64,000 nucleotides of DNA from SG8-38 sp041576815 (GTDB taxonomy: Bacteria > Myxococcota_A > Polyangia > Polyangiales > Houyiibacteriaceae). Location: NCBI GenBank assembly GCA_041576815.1, contig JBFGKE010000005.1, positions 1-64,000 on the forward strand, in the 5' to 3' direction. Numbering within the stretch: position 1 is the first letter of the stretch; each line of letters starts with the position of its first letter. A model generated the notes under the pieces. That model saw nothing but the letters and a program-made list of their open reading frames with translations, was not told the DNA's origin and ran no database searches. The translations under genes were made by a program, and so were the position numbers. This document shows positions 1 to 8,060 of this stretch, piece by piece.

Positions 1-134
1 GGGGGTGGGCGGGTCGGATGTAACTAAACCAAACCCGGCAACCCACCCAGCAACCACCCCCCATGCCCCCTCCCGTTTCGCCGTCGGGTTGCGTGGGGTG
101 GAACGTGTTTCAGTCTTGGGAAGGCGTGGAGTTG

Positions 135-1154
135 GTGAACCGGCAGATTCTCTTGAAAAAGCGCCCCGTTGGGGTTCCCTCGCATGAGGACTTCGAGGCA
201 GCCGAGGCGCCCGTCGGCGAGCCTGGGCCCGGCGAGGTGCTGCTCAAGAACCTCTATCTGTCGATCGATCCCGCGATTCGTGGCTGGATGAGCGAGGCCA
301 AGTCGTACCTGCCGCCGATCGCGATCGGTGCCCCGGTGCGCAGCGGCACCCTTTCCGAGATCGTCGAATCGCACGCCGACGGCTGGCCCGCCGGCGAGGT
401 CGTGCAGGCGCTCGCTGCGTGGGAGTCCTTCAGCGTAGTGTCCGCGCGGAACCTGCACGGCAAAGTGCGCCCGATCGAAGGCATTCCCCTTCCCTCGATG
501 CTGAGTGTGCTTGGGGGAACTGGTCTCACGGCCTACTTCGGGCTCCTCGAGGTCGGGCAACCCCGCAGCGGCGAAACGGTGCTCGTCTCCGCAGCCGCGG
601 GCGGCGTCGGTTCGATCGTCGGACAAATCGCGAAGATCCGAGGCTGCCGCGCCGTGGGCTTGACGGGCAGCGACGACAAGTGCGCATGGTTGACCGAAGA
701 GCTCGGCTACGACGCGGCGATCAACCACAGAGCCAGCGACCTTCGCGACGCACTGAAAGAAGCGTGTCCGCGAGGCGTCGACGTCTTCTTCGATAGCGTG
801 GGCGGCGACATCCTCGATACTGCGTTGACTCGGCTCAGTCACAGGGGCCGCATCGTCCTTTGTGGCGCCATCTCCCAAATCAACGCCACCGAGCCGCCCA
901 GAGGCCCGCGCAACTACCTGCGGCTCCTCACCAAGAGCGCGCGCATGGAGGGCTTCACGACACTGGATTTCGCGGACCGATATGACGAGGCACGCGCCGA
1001 GCTCGCGGCATGGATCCGCGAGGGCAAGGTGCGCTATCGCGACGACATCGTGGAAGGGCTCGGCGAGGCGCCTTCCCAGTTGCTGCGGCTCTTCAGCGGA
1101 GCGCATCGAGGAAAGCTCATGGTCAAGCTGGCCGACCCAGAGAGAAAACGATGA
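135..1154 (+). CDS. NADP-dependent oxidoreductase, MDR superfamily (CurA/prostaglandin reductase type)
   Basis: A 339-residue zinc-independent medium-chain reductase. The N-terminus VNRQILLKKRPVG is characteristic of the CurA / leukotriene-B4 12-hydroxydehydrogenase branch, whose members reduce alpha,beta-unsaturated carbonyl compounds with NADPH. The nucleotide-binding loop AAAGGVGS is at residues 153-160, followed by the family's second domain; no structural-zinc cysteine cluster is seen. I chose the GTG at 135 because AAGGCGTGGAG lies just upstream and because family members begin with this NRQ motif; an ATG at 63 would add 24 unrelated residues. The stop overlaps the next start (ATGA at 1151-1154), so it is the first visible gene of a five-gene + strand operon with acyl-CoA dehydrogenases. 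The true substrate is unknown; an enoyl intermediate of the same pathway is an inference. Confidence 0.85.
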   Translation: MNRQILLKKRPVGVPSHEDFEAAEAPVGEPGPGEVLLKNLYLSIDPAIRGWMSEAKSYLPPIAIGAPVRSGTLSEIVESHADGWPAGEVVQALAAWESFSVVSARNLHGKVRPIEGIPLPSMLSVLGGTGLTAYFGLLEVGQPRSGETVLVSAAAGGVGSIVGQIAKIRGCRAVGLTGSDDKCAWLTEELGYDAAINHRASDLRDALKEACPRGVDVFFDSVGGDILDTALTRLSHRGRIVLCGAISQINATEPPRGPRNYLRLLTKSARMEGFTTLDFADRYDEARAELAAWIREGKVRYRDDIVEGLGEAPSQLLRLFSGAHRGKLMVKLADPERKR

Positions 1155-2056
1155 CCGGGATTTGCAAAGGACGGGTGGCGATCGTGACGGGCGCGGGTCG
1201 CGGCATCGGCCGGGAGCATGCGCTCGAGCTCGCGCGGCAAGGCGCAAAGGTCGTCGTCAACGACCTCGGGGTCAGCAACAGCGGCGAGGGCGGAGGCGCC
1301 GGGCCCGCCGACGAAGTCGTGAAGGAGATCGCCGACATGGGTGGCGAAGCCGTCAGCAACGGCGCAGACGTCGCGGACTGGGCGCAGGCCGAAGCGCTCG
1401 TCCACCAGGCCATCGACGCGTTTGGACGCCTCGACGTCGTGGTGAACAACGCGGGCTTCGTACGTGACCGCATGTTCGTGAGCTGCAGCGAAGAGGAGTG
1501 GGACGCGGTCGTGCGCGTGCACTTGAAGGGGCACTTCTGCGTCAGCCGGCACGCCGCCGCGTACTGGCGCGCCCAGGTGAAGGCGGGGGAAGATGTCGAT
1601 GCGCGCATCATCAACACGAGCTCCGGCGCGGGGGTGGTCGGGAGCGTGGGGCAGTCGAGCTACTCGGCCGCCAAGGCCGGAATCGCCACCTTGACCCTCG
1701 TGCAGGCCGCCGAGCTCGGCCGCTATGGCGTGACCGCCAATGCGATCTGCCCGATCGCCCGCACGCGCATGACCGAAGGCGCCTTCGGCGATGCGATGAA
1801 GGCTCCGGAGTCTGGCTTCGACGAAAACGACCCTGGCAACGTGTCGCCCTTCGTGGCCTGGCTTGCGAGTCGCGAGTCGGCGGGTGTCAGCGGGCGCGTC
1901 TGGGAGATCTTCGGCGGCACGATCACCGTCTTCGATGGCTACCGCCGCGAGCAGACGGTCGACATCGGCAAGCGCTGGGAGCCGGCCGAGGTGGGACCCG
2001 CGGTCGAGGCACTCCTCTCGAAGGCCCAGCCTTTGGTGAAGGTGTACGGCACATGA
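1151..2056 (+). CDS. SDR family oxidoreductase, hydroxyacyl-CoA dehydrogenase-like
   Basis: A 301-residue short-chain dehydrogenase. The cofactor loop TGAGRGIG is at residues 13-20, NNAG at 99-102, the catalytic Ser at about 157-158, and Tyr171 and Lys175 in YSAAK. The stretch NDLGVSNSGEGGG after the second strand resembles the 3-hydroxyacyl-CoA dehydrogenase domain of MFE-2-type multifunctional enzymes, which oxidise 3-hydroxyacyl-CoA during beta-oxidation. The ATG at 1151 overlaps the preceding stop by four bases. Reading through to an upstream in-frame ATG would add an unrelated tail, so the short form is preferred. Its neighbours (reductase upstream, two acyl-CoA dehydrogenases downstream) fit a beta-oxidation role. 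The exact substrate cannot be read from the sequence. Confidence 0.85.
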   Translation: MTGICKGRVAIVTGAGRGIGREHALELARQGAKVVVNDLGVSNSGEGGGAGPADEVVKEIADMGGEAVSNGADVADWAQAEALVHQAIDAFGRLDVVVNNAGFVRDRMFVSCSEEEWDAVVRVHLKGHFCVSRHAAAYWRAQVKAGEDVDARIINTSSGAGVVGSVGQSSYSAAKAGIATLTLVQAAELGRYGVTANAICPIARTRMTEGAFGDAMKAPESGFDENDPGNVSPFVAWLASRESAGVSGRVWEIFGGTITVFDGYRREQTVDIGKRWEPAEVGPAVEALLSKAQPLVKVYGT

Positions 2057-2121
2057 CCGGGCCTTGCGGTGAAACACCGGCGTTCTGGTCGACTGCCACG
2101 GTGAATCGGAACGACTAGGCG

Positions 2122-3261
2122 ATGGAGTTTTCGTTCTCGGAAGACCAACGAGAGCTGCGACGAACGGCGCGACGTTTCCTCGCTACCGCATCCTCCGAGG
2201 AGCGCGTCCGCGCGGCAATGGACACGGAGCGAGGCTACGACCCCGACGTTTGGGCGCAGCTCTCTGGGGAGCTCGCATGGACCGCGCTCACCGTGCCCGA
2301 GCAATACGACGGGCTCGGCATGAGCTATCTCGACCTCTATCCGCTGATGGAGGAGATGGGCCGCGCGCTTCTTTGTGGGCCCTTCTTTTCGACGGTGTGC
2401 CTCGGGGCCAATGCGCTCTTGCTCGGAGGCAGCGAAGCGCAGAAGGCCACGCACTTGCCAAGCATCGCAAGCGGCCAACTCACGGCTACACTCGCGTATC
2501 TAGAAAACAACTACGCCAAGAATGCCGACAACGTTCGGGCCCTCTACCGGCGGGACGGTGACGGCTACGTGGTGCGCGGCGACAAGGGCTTCGTGCTCGA
2601 CGGTCACACCGCGGACCTGCTCGTGGTGGTAGCGCGCGCCGAGGGTAGCGCGGGCGACGACGGGATCGGTTTGTTCTTGGTGCGCGGCGATGCCCAGGGC
2701 GTCGAGCGTGCCTGGCTTCCGACCATGGATCAAACGCGGCGCCTCGCTTCGGTGACGCTTCGCGATGTACGCGTTTCGCACGATGCGGTGCTGGGCATCG
2801 AAGGGAGCGGCTGGGCCCTTTGCGAACGTATCCTCGACCACGCACGCATCGCCCTGGCAGCCGAGCAGGTCGGAGCTGCCGAGCGGTGCCTCGACATGTC
2901 GGTCGAATACGCGAAGGTTCGAACGCAGTTCGGCCGGCCAATCGGCTCGTTTCAAGCGATCAAGCACAAGTGCGCCGACATGCTCACGCTGGTGGAATCG
3001 GCGCGCTCCGCGGCTTTCTATGCAAGTGCGCTCGCCGCGCAGGGTGAGCCCGACCTCGTCGAAGCCGCGTCGGGCGCCAAAGCCTTTTGCTCCGATGCGT
3101 TCTTCCACTGTGCCGCTGAAAACGTGCAGATTCACGGCGGCATCGGATTCACGTGGGAGCATCCGGCACACCTCTACTTCAAGCGTGCAAAAGCGACCGA
3201 GGTGCTGCTCGGCGACCCCGCGCTTCACCGCGAGCGCGTCGCGTCGCGAATGGACTTGTGA
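2122..3261 (+). CDS. Acyl-CoA dehydrogenase, FadE family (first of a pair)
   Basis: A 379-residue FAD-dependent acyl-CoA dehydrogenase. It has the N-terminal helical domain, a central beta domain and a C-terminal helical domain. The FAD-contacting segment RTQFGRPIGSFQ is at about 267-278, and IHGGIGFTWEHPAHLY, typical of the FadE subfamily used on steroid side chains and rings, at 337-352. The helix-G position that carries the catalytic glutamate in some members reads DHARIAL here, with no obvious Glu. Together with the adjacent second dehydrogenase, this points to a heteromeric enzyme with one active site per dimer, as known for mycobacterial and rhodococcal FadE pairs. The stop overlaps the next ATG by one base (TGATG). 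A 65-bp gap separates it from the upstream SDR. Confidence 0.85.
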   Translation: MEFSFSEDQRELRRTARRFLATASSEERVRAAMDTERGYDPDVWAQLSGELAWTALTVPEQYDGLGMSYLDLYPLMEEMGRALLCGPFFSTVCLGANALLLGGSEAQKATHLPSIASGQLTATLAYLENNYAKNADNVRALYRRDGDGYVVRGDKGFVLDGHTADLLVVVARAEGSAGDDGIGLFLVRGDAQGVERAWLPTMDQTRRLASVTLRDVRVSHDAVLGIEGSGWALCERILDHARIALAAEQVGAAERCLDMSVEYAKVRTQFGRPIGSFQAIKHKCADMLTLVESARSAAFYASALAAQGEPDLVEAASGAKAFCSDAFFHCAAENVQIHGGIGFTWEHPAHLYFKRAKATEVLLGDPALHRERVASRMDL

Positions 3262-4436
3262 TGGAACTTCAACTCACCGAAAGAGAGGAGGCGTTTCGAC
3301 AAGAGGCGCGAGCATGGTTGAAGGCGCAGCTCGAAGGGCCCTTCAGAGAGCTTCGCGGGCGCGGCGCTTCCGGCGATCAGGAGTCGTACGTCGAGGAGCG
3401 CATCGCTTGGGGCAAAGCGATGGGCGCCGCCGGCTGGAACTGCATCGGGTGGCCGAAAGAATTCGGCGGCCGAGGGTGCACGATCAAAGAGGAAGCGGTT
3501 TTCAACGAGGAGTACGTGCGCGCCAAGGGCCCGGGGAACGTCGGCCACATCGGCGAGACGCTGCTCGGGCCGACATTGATTCACTTTGGAACGGCGGAGC
3601 AGCAGGCGAGGTTCTTGCCGCCGATCGTGTCGGGCGACGAAATCTGGTGTCAGGGCTACTCCGAGCCCGGCGCGGGCTCCGACCTCGCGAACGTGCAGAC
3701 GAAGGCCACGCTCGTTGGCGACGAGTGGGTGATCGAGGGACAGAAAATCTGGACATCCGGCGCCCAGTACTCCGACTGGTGCTTCGTGCTCTGCCGTACC
3801 GATCCCGACGCGCCGAAGCATCGCGGCATCAGCTGCATCCTGGTTCCGATGAAACAGAAGGGCATCGAGATTCGCCCCATCAAGCAGATGGGCGGCGGGG
3901 CGGAGTTCGCCGAGGTGTTCTACGAAGGTGCGAAAGCGCAGAAGGACCACGTGGTCGGCGGAGTCAACAACGGATGGAAGGTGGCGATGGGCACTCTCGC
4001 GTTCGAGCGCGGGGCGTCGACGCTCGGGCAGCAGTACCTCTTCCAGCAGGAATTCGAGGAGGTGCTGGAGGTCGCGAGGCGAACCGGCGCCGCCCGAGAT
4101 CCGGTCTTTCGACAGCGGCTCGCGGCGGCATCGATCGGTCTCAAAATCATGCGCATTAACGCCCTTCGAATGCTCGAGCATCAGGGAACCGAGCTCAACC
4201 GGGAAGCGCTCATCAGCAAGCTCTACTGGTCGAACTGGCATCGAGACCTCGGCAAGCTCGCGATGGACCTGCTCGGCCTGGAAGCCGAGCTGATCGAAGC
4301 GGCTCCATACGAGCTCACGCGCATGCAGAAGTGGTACCTTTTTTCGCGAGCCGATACGATCTACGCAGGCTCGAATCAAATTCAGCGAAACATCATCGGA
4401 GAACGAGGGCTCGGGCTGCCGAAGGAGCCGCGATGA
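3261..4436 (+). CDS. Acyl-CoA dehydrogenase, FadE family (second of a pair)
   Basis: A 391-residue acyl-CoA dehydrogenase. The flavin/substrate-binding motif QGYSEPGAGSDL is at 131-142, followed by KIWTSGAQYSDW, and the C-terminal segment YAGSNQIQRNIIGER is at 368-382. The MCAD-type catalytic glutamate (YEG) is Ala here (YAG), but Glu249 in LAFERGA sits at the helix-G position used by isovaleryl-CoA-type enzymes and is the likely base. It starts at the ATG that overlaps the preceding stop by one base, and its own stop overlaps the next start (ATGA). The product resembles the FadE30 group of steroid-degrading actinobacteria, which lies beside an SDR there as it does here. The substrate assignment is inference. 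Confidence 0.85.
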   Translation: MELQLTEREEAFRQEARAWLKAQLEGPFRELRGRGASGDQESYVEERIAWGKAMGAAGWNCIGWPKEFGGRGCTIKEEAVFNEEYVRAKGPGNVGHIGETLLGPTLIHFGTAEQQARFLPPIVSGDEIWCQGYSEPGAGSDLANVQTKATLVGDEWVIEGQKIWTSGAQYSDWCFVLCRTDPDAPKHRGISCILVPMKQKGIEIRPIKQMGGGAEFAEVFYEGAKAQKDHVVGGVNNGWKVAMGTLAFERGASTLGQQYLFQQEFEEVLEVARRTGAARDPVFRQRLAAASIGLKIMRINALRMLEHQGTELNREALISKLYWSNWHRDLGKLAMDLLGLEAELIEAAPYELTRMQKWYLFSRADTIYAGSNQIQRNIIGERGLGLPKEPR

Positions 4437-5215
4437 CCGACCAACCAAACTATGTAGAAGGCCATGGTCTGCTGAAAGGCAAGACGGTGCTCGTCACGGC
4501 GGCAGCCGGAACGGGCATCGGTTTTGCGACCGCGCTTCGGTGCGCGGAAGAGCGGGCATCGGCGCTGACGATCAGCGACATCCACGAGCGACGCCTCGGC
4601 GAAGCGGCGGAGAAGATCCATGCGCAGACCGGCATTGAGCCGCACACCGTGCTCTGCAACGTGACCGACGAAGACCAGGTGCAGGCGATGTTTGAGTTCG
4701 CGGTCGAAGAGATGGGCCACGTCGACGTGCTGATGAACAATGCGGGGCTCGGCGGACATGCGAAGCTGGTCGACATGACCGATGCGGAGTGGGGTCAGGT
4801 GCTCGACGTGACCCTCAATGGGTGCTTTCGGTGCACGCGGGCGGCCCTCCGGCACATGATACCGCGCAAAGTAGGCGCGATCGTGAACAACGCGTCGGTG
4901 CTCGGGTGGCGGGCTCAGGAAGGCCAAGCGCACTATGCGGCGGCTAAAGCAGGCGTGATGGCGCTGACACGATGCGCGGCTGTCGAAGCGGCCGAAGCCA
5001 ACGTGCGAATCAACTGTGTCGCTCCATCGTTGGCGATGCACCCTTTTCTCGAAAAGGTCACGCCGCCCGGTCTGCTCGAAGAGCTTCAGCGCAAAGAAGC
5101 GTTTGGGCGCGGTGCGGAGCCGTGGGAGGTGTCGAACGTCATGGTGTTTCTCGCGAGCGACTACAGCTCGTACATGACCGGTGAGGTGATCTCGGTGTCG
5201 AGCCAGCGTGCCTGA
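4433..5215 (+). CDS. SDR family oxidoreductase (IpdF-like)
   Basis: A 260-residue short-chain dehydrogenase with an unusual cofactor loop, TAAAGTGIG (22-30), in the context HGLLKGKTVLV. NNAG is at 102-105, catalytic Ser155 in NASVLG, and Tyr168 and Lys172 in YAAAK. The HGLLKGK...TAAAGTGIG signature matches, from memory, the SDRs next to fadE30 in steroid-degrading actinobacteria (IpdF, acting on a hydroxy-indanone-propionyl-CoA). The neighbouring FadE pair supports an acyl-CoA ring-catabolic context, but no other steroid genes are visible, so the gene symbol is withheld. The ATG overlaps the upstream stop by four bases. The gene ends five bases from the convergent epimerase gene. Confidence 0.8.
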   Translation: MTDQPNYVEGHGLLKGKTVLVTAAAGTGIGFATALRCAEERASALTISDIHERRLGEAAEKIHAQTGIEPHTVLCNVTDEDQVQAMFEFAVEEMGHVDVLMNNAGLGGHAKLVDMTDAEWGQVLDVTLNGCFRCTRAALRHMIPRKVGAIVNNASVLGWRAQEGQAHYAAAKAGVMALTRCAAVEAAEANVRINCVAPSLAMHPFLEKVTPPGLLEELQRKEAFGRGAEPWEVSNVMVFLASDYSSYMTGEVISVSSQRA

Positions 5216-5220
5216 CGCAA

Positions 5221-6198
5221 CTACGCGCGTGCGCGGTGAGCTTGCCAGGCATCGGAGTAGCGGAGCATCAGCCGGCGAATCATCGGGGCGAAGGTGCGCA
5301 CCCAAGGCCGCGACCGGCGTGACGCGTGCGCCAGCTCGCCGATGAAGTCGTCGAAGCTGGTCTGCTGGTAGCGAAGTAGCGCCTGGCTTTCGGAGGTGTC
5401 GAGCCAGTCGCAGTAGTAGGGGCCCTTGGCATATGCCTCGCGCGGGAAAAGCCCGACCCCGGTGGCGTCGAACATCGCGCCGTAGAGCTCGCGGAAGGTG
5501 AGCTGGCAGCCCTCGCCGCCGCCGATCATCAGGATCTTTCCAAACGCCGCGGGAGTGTTGATCGCCCGCACCTGTGCGAGGGCGACGTCTTCGGGGTGTA
5601 CCCACTCGAGCCGGGTGTCGGGGTCGATGCTGAAAAGCAGCCTGAGCACGTCGGGCGACACGTCCCTCGGGGTCGCGTTCGGTCCGACCGACACGCCGAT
5701 TCGAAAGATCACGAAGGGAAGGTCCGACGCCTGAAGCCTGCGTTCGCAGTCGGCTTTGTGCGACGTGTAGTGGTCGGTTGGAATCGCAGGGTCGCTAGCG
5801 GTGAGCGGAGGTCCACCCGGTTTTCGGGGACCACACACGGAGAGCGAGGAAGAAAACACGATGACGGGGGGATCACTTTGCTTCTGCATCGCGTCGATGA
5901 GGTGGCGTGTCCCTACGACGTTGACCGCGTGAGCGAGCTCCGGATGCCTCTCCGACGCGGGTGCGAGAATCCCAGCGTTGTGCACGATTGCATCGCAACG
6001 TTCGACGCACGCCGCCACGTCCTCGGCGGACCGAATGTCCCCCCAAACGGTTTCGACGCGCCCGGCAAACCTGCGTGCGACCCTGCGGTTGTGCCGACTC
6101 GGCACGTCGAACGCGACCACCGAATGCCCCTCCCGCAGAAATCGCTCGATCCCAACCTGCCCGAGCCGCCCAAACGCCCCCGTCACCAACACCCGCAC
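5221..6198 (-). CDS. NAD(P)-dependent epimerase/dehydratase (extended SDR)
   Basis: A 325-residue extended short-chain dehydrogenase. The N-terminal nucleotide loop is TGAFGRLG, the catalytic serine region is FSSSLSV, and YTSHK supplies the Tyr-x3-Lys pair. The C-terminal half is the usual substrate-binding subdomain. I chose the GTG at 6198 because the protein then begins VRVLVTGA, as expected for this fold. Reading further upstream would run translation into the palindromic repeat at 6261-6340. The substrate is unknown: it could be a nucleotide-sugar epimerase, or a 3-beta-hydroxysteroid-type dehydrogenase given the neighbouring operon. It is transcribed divergently from the LLM oxidoreductase at 6353 and convergently with the SDR ending at 5215. 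Confidence 0.8.
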   Translation of the reverse strand: MRVLVTGAFGRLGQVGIERFLREGHSVVAFDVPSRHNRRVARRFAGRVETVWGDIRSAEDVAACVERCDAIVHNAGILAPASERHPELAHAVNVVGTRHLIDAMQKQSDPPVIVFSSSLSVCGPRKPGGPPLTASDPAIPTDHYTSHKADCERRLQASDLPFVIFRIGVSVGPNATPRDVSPDVLRLLFSIDPDTRLEWVHPEDVALAQVRAINTPAAFGKILMIGGGEGCQLTFRELYGAMFDATGVGLFPREAYAKGPYYCDWLDTSESQALLRYQQTSFDDFIGELAHASRRSRPWVRTFAPMIRRLMLRYSDAWQAHRARA

Positions 6199-6260
6199 GC
6201 CGCCACCCTGACCTCCCCCCACCCCTCCATCAAATTGACCCCCCACCCTTTCCTGATACG

Positions 6261-6340
6261 AAAAAGGGGACAGTCCCCTTTTCCGCATCCTGTCTAGATT
6301 TTCCTGGACGGGTTCTAGAAAAGGGGACTGTCCCCTTTTT
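6261..6340. repeat. Paired palindromic repeat (REPIN-like), copy 1
   Basis: Two inverted palindromic units: AAAAAGGGGACAGTCCCCTTTT at 6261-6282 and its reverse complement form with ACTG at 6319-6340, separated by a 36-base spacer containing TGTCTAGATTTT. Each unit is itself a near-perfect hairpin (GGGGA/TCCCC) flanked by A and T runs. A second copy with the same order and spacing is at 35782-35860. The architecture is that of REP doublets mobilised by RAYT-type transposases; no such transposase is in this window. It lies between two divergent genes and ends 13 bases before the ATG at 6353. Each unit could also act as a bidirectional terminator. Confidence 0.8.
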
Positions 6341-6352
6341 CGAGGAGATGAG

Positions 6353-7396
6353 ATGAAGCTGGGTTTGTCGATTGGGTATGCGGGGCCTCAACTGAACACG
6401 ACGGTGGAGAGCCTGGTCGACATGGAGAAGATCGGGGAGGTCGAGCGGCTCGGGTATGATTCGATTTGGACGGCGGAGTCGTGGGGGAACGACGCGGTGA
6501 CGCCGCTCGCATGGGTCGGGTCGCAGACGTCGAGGATCAAGCTCGGAACCGCGATCATGCAGCTTCCGGGACGCTCGCCCGCCAACGCCGCCATGACGGC
6601 GATCACGATGGACACGCTTTCGAAGGGCCGGTTCATCATGGGGCTCGGAACGTCGGGTCCGCAGGTGGTCGAGGGGTGGCACGGCGTCCCGTTCAACAAG
6701 ACGCTGACTTGGCTGCGCGAGTACGTCACCATCGTGAAGCAAATTTTCGCTCGTGAAGCCGCGCTCAAGTTCGAGGGAGAGCGCTATCAGATTCCGTATC
6801 GAGGACCGGGGTCGTCCGGGCAAGGCAAGCCCCTCAAGAGCATGGTGCACGGTCGCCCCGACATCCCGGTCTATACCGGGTCGATGGCGCCGAAGTCGCA
6901 GGCCATGTCGGCCGAGCTCGCAGACGGCTGCCTTCTCACCTGCATGCATCCCGAGCGCCCCGAGGTGTTGATGAAGAACTTCGAAGAGGGCTTCGCAAGA
7001 GCCGGCAACGGAAAGAGCCTTGCCAATTTCGATATCGCACCGACCGTCGTCGTAGCCATCGGCGATCCGGAGCACGTGATGCTGCCTTGTAAGATGCAGC
7101 TCGCGCTCTATATCGGCGGGATGGGTTCGAAGAAGAAAAACTTCTACAAGGACTACCTCAGCCTCGTCGGCTTCGAGGAGGCCTGCGAGAAGATCCAAAC
7201 CCTCTTCTACGAGGGGAAGCGGAACGAAGCCGTGGCGGCGGTCCCGGACGCGATGGTCGACGCCCTCTACTTGGTCGGCTCCAAAGACCGAATCCGCGAC
7301 CGGTTCCAGCGATGGAAAGACTCCCCGGTGGGCACGTTCATGGTCGGCTCGCAGGACATGGACACGCTTCGGTTCATGGCAGAGCTCAACTCGTGA
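6353..7396 (+). CDS. LLM-class F420-dependent oxidoreductase
   Basis: A 347-residue luciferase-like (TIM-barrel) oxidoreductase. It opens MKLGLSIGYAGPQ, then GYDSIWTAESWGNDAVTPLAWVG, KLGTAIMQLPGRSPA and FIMGLGTSGPQVVEGWHG. These are the standard blocks of bacterial LLM enzymes annotated as F420-dependent. Such enzymes transfer hydride between F420 and organic substrates in the cytoplasm. The start is supported by GAGGAG five bases upstream. It heads the + arm of the F420 locus, seven bases before the F420:NADP oxidoreductase gene, which makes F420 rather than FMN the likely cofactor. The substrate is unknown. Its promoter must lie in or beside the REPIN-like element just upstream. Confidence 0.87.
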   Translation: MKLGLSIGYAGPQLNTTVESLVDMEKIGEVERLGYDSIWTAESWGNDAVTPLAWVGSQTSRIKLGTAIMQLPGRSPANAAMTAITMDTLSKGRFIMGLGTSGPQVVEGWHGVPFNKTLTWLREYVTIVKQIFAREAALKFEGERYQIPYRGPGSSGQGKPLKSMVHGRPDIPVYTGSMAPKSQAMSAELADGCLLTCMHPERPEVLMKNFEEGFARAGNGKSLANFDIAPTVVVAIGDPEHVMLPCKMQLALYIGGMGSKKKNFYKDYLSLVGFEEACEKIQTLFYEGKRNEAVAAVPDAMVDALYLVGSKDRIRDRFQRWKDSPVGTFMVGSQDMDTLRFMAELNS

Positions 7397-7403
7397 GGCA
7401 GCA

Positions 7404-8060
7404 ATGAAGATAGGAATCGTTGGTGGAACGGGCCGTGAAGGCCGAGGCCTGGCCGTGCGCTGGGCAAGAGCAGGACACGATGTATTCATCGGGTCGCGCC
7501 GAACCGAAAAGGGCCAAGCGAAGGCCGCGGAGCTGTCGGACGAATTCGGAATCGCCGTGCAGGGCGGCGACAACCAAGCGGCTTGCGCACACGGTGACGT
7601 GGTCGTGGTCACCGTGCCCTATGGCGCTCACCGCGCCACGTTCGAGTCGATCCGGGACGCGGTGGCCGGGAAGATCGTCGTCGACATCACGGTCCCGCTC
7701 CAGCCACCGAAAGTCCGGTCGGTCCACTTGCCCGAAGGTCAGTCTGCTGCGCTCGAAGCGCGCGCCCTGCTCGGCGAAAGCACCCGCCTGGTGGCGGCGC
7801 TGCATCACATCAGCTCCGAGCTCCTAGAAAAGACGAGCCACACGTTCGACTGCGACGTCTTGGTGTGCGGCGACGACAAAGAAGCTCGCACCCAGGTGAT
7901 CTCGGTGATTTCGGACCTTGGCCTCCGCGGGATCGATGCCGGCGTCCTCAAGAACGCGATCGCGCTCGAGTCGCTCACACCAGTCCTTCTCCACATCAAT
8001 CGACGGTACGGCGCCCTCGGCTCCGGCATTCGCATCACGGGCATTCCGGAGTCGGAGTGA
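7404..8060 (+). CDS. fno: NADPH-dependent F420 reductase (F420:NADP oxidoreductase)
   Basis: A 218-residue enzyme that moves hydride between NADPH and F420. The N-terminal NADP-binding loop GIVGGTGREGRGLA is at residues 4-17, and SRR after the second strand reads the NADP phosphate. VDITVPLQPP and the C-terminal NAIALESLTPVLLHINRRYG segments are typical of the NpdG/Fno family. The length matches the usual 210-230 residues. It sits between the LLM oxidoreductase and cofE, with a GTGA overlap into cofE, so it would supply F420H2 to the two LLM enzymes in the locus. Confidence 0.92.
   Translation: MKIGIVGGTGREGRGLAVRWARAGHDVFIGSRRTEKGQAKAAELSDEFGIAVQGGDNQAACAHGDVVVVTVPYGAHRATFESIRDAVAGKIVVDITVPLQPPKVRSVHLPEGQSAALEARALLGESTRLVAALHHISSELLEKTSHTFDCDVLVCGDDKEARTQVISVISDLGLRGIDAGVLKNAIALESLTPVLLHINRRYGALGSGIRITGIPESE

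Noticed and set aside
24..1247. Long minus-strand open frame opposite the first oxidoreductase and SDR
   Set aside because: High-GC antisense shadow: Arg/His/Ala-rich product with no domain, fully opposite a gene with clear motifs.
6230..6350. Short peptides such as KKGTVPF... read through the palindromic repeats
   Set aside because: They are translations of the GGGGACAGTCCCC units, a known source of false ORFs.
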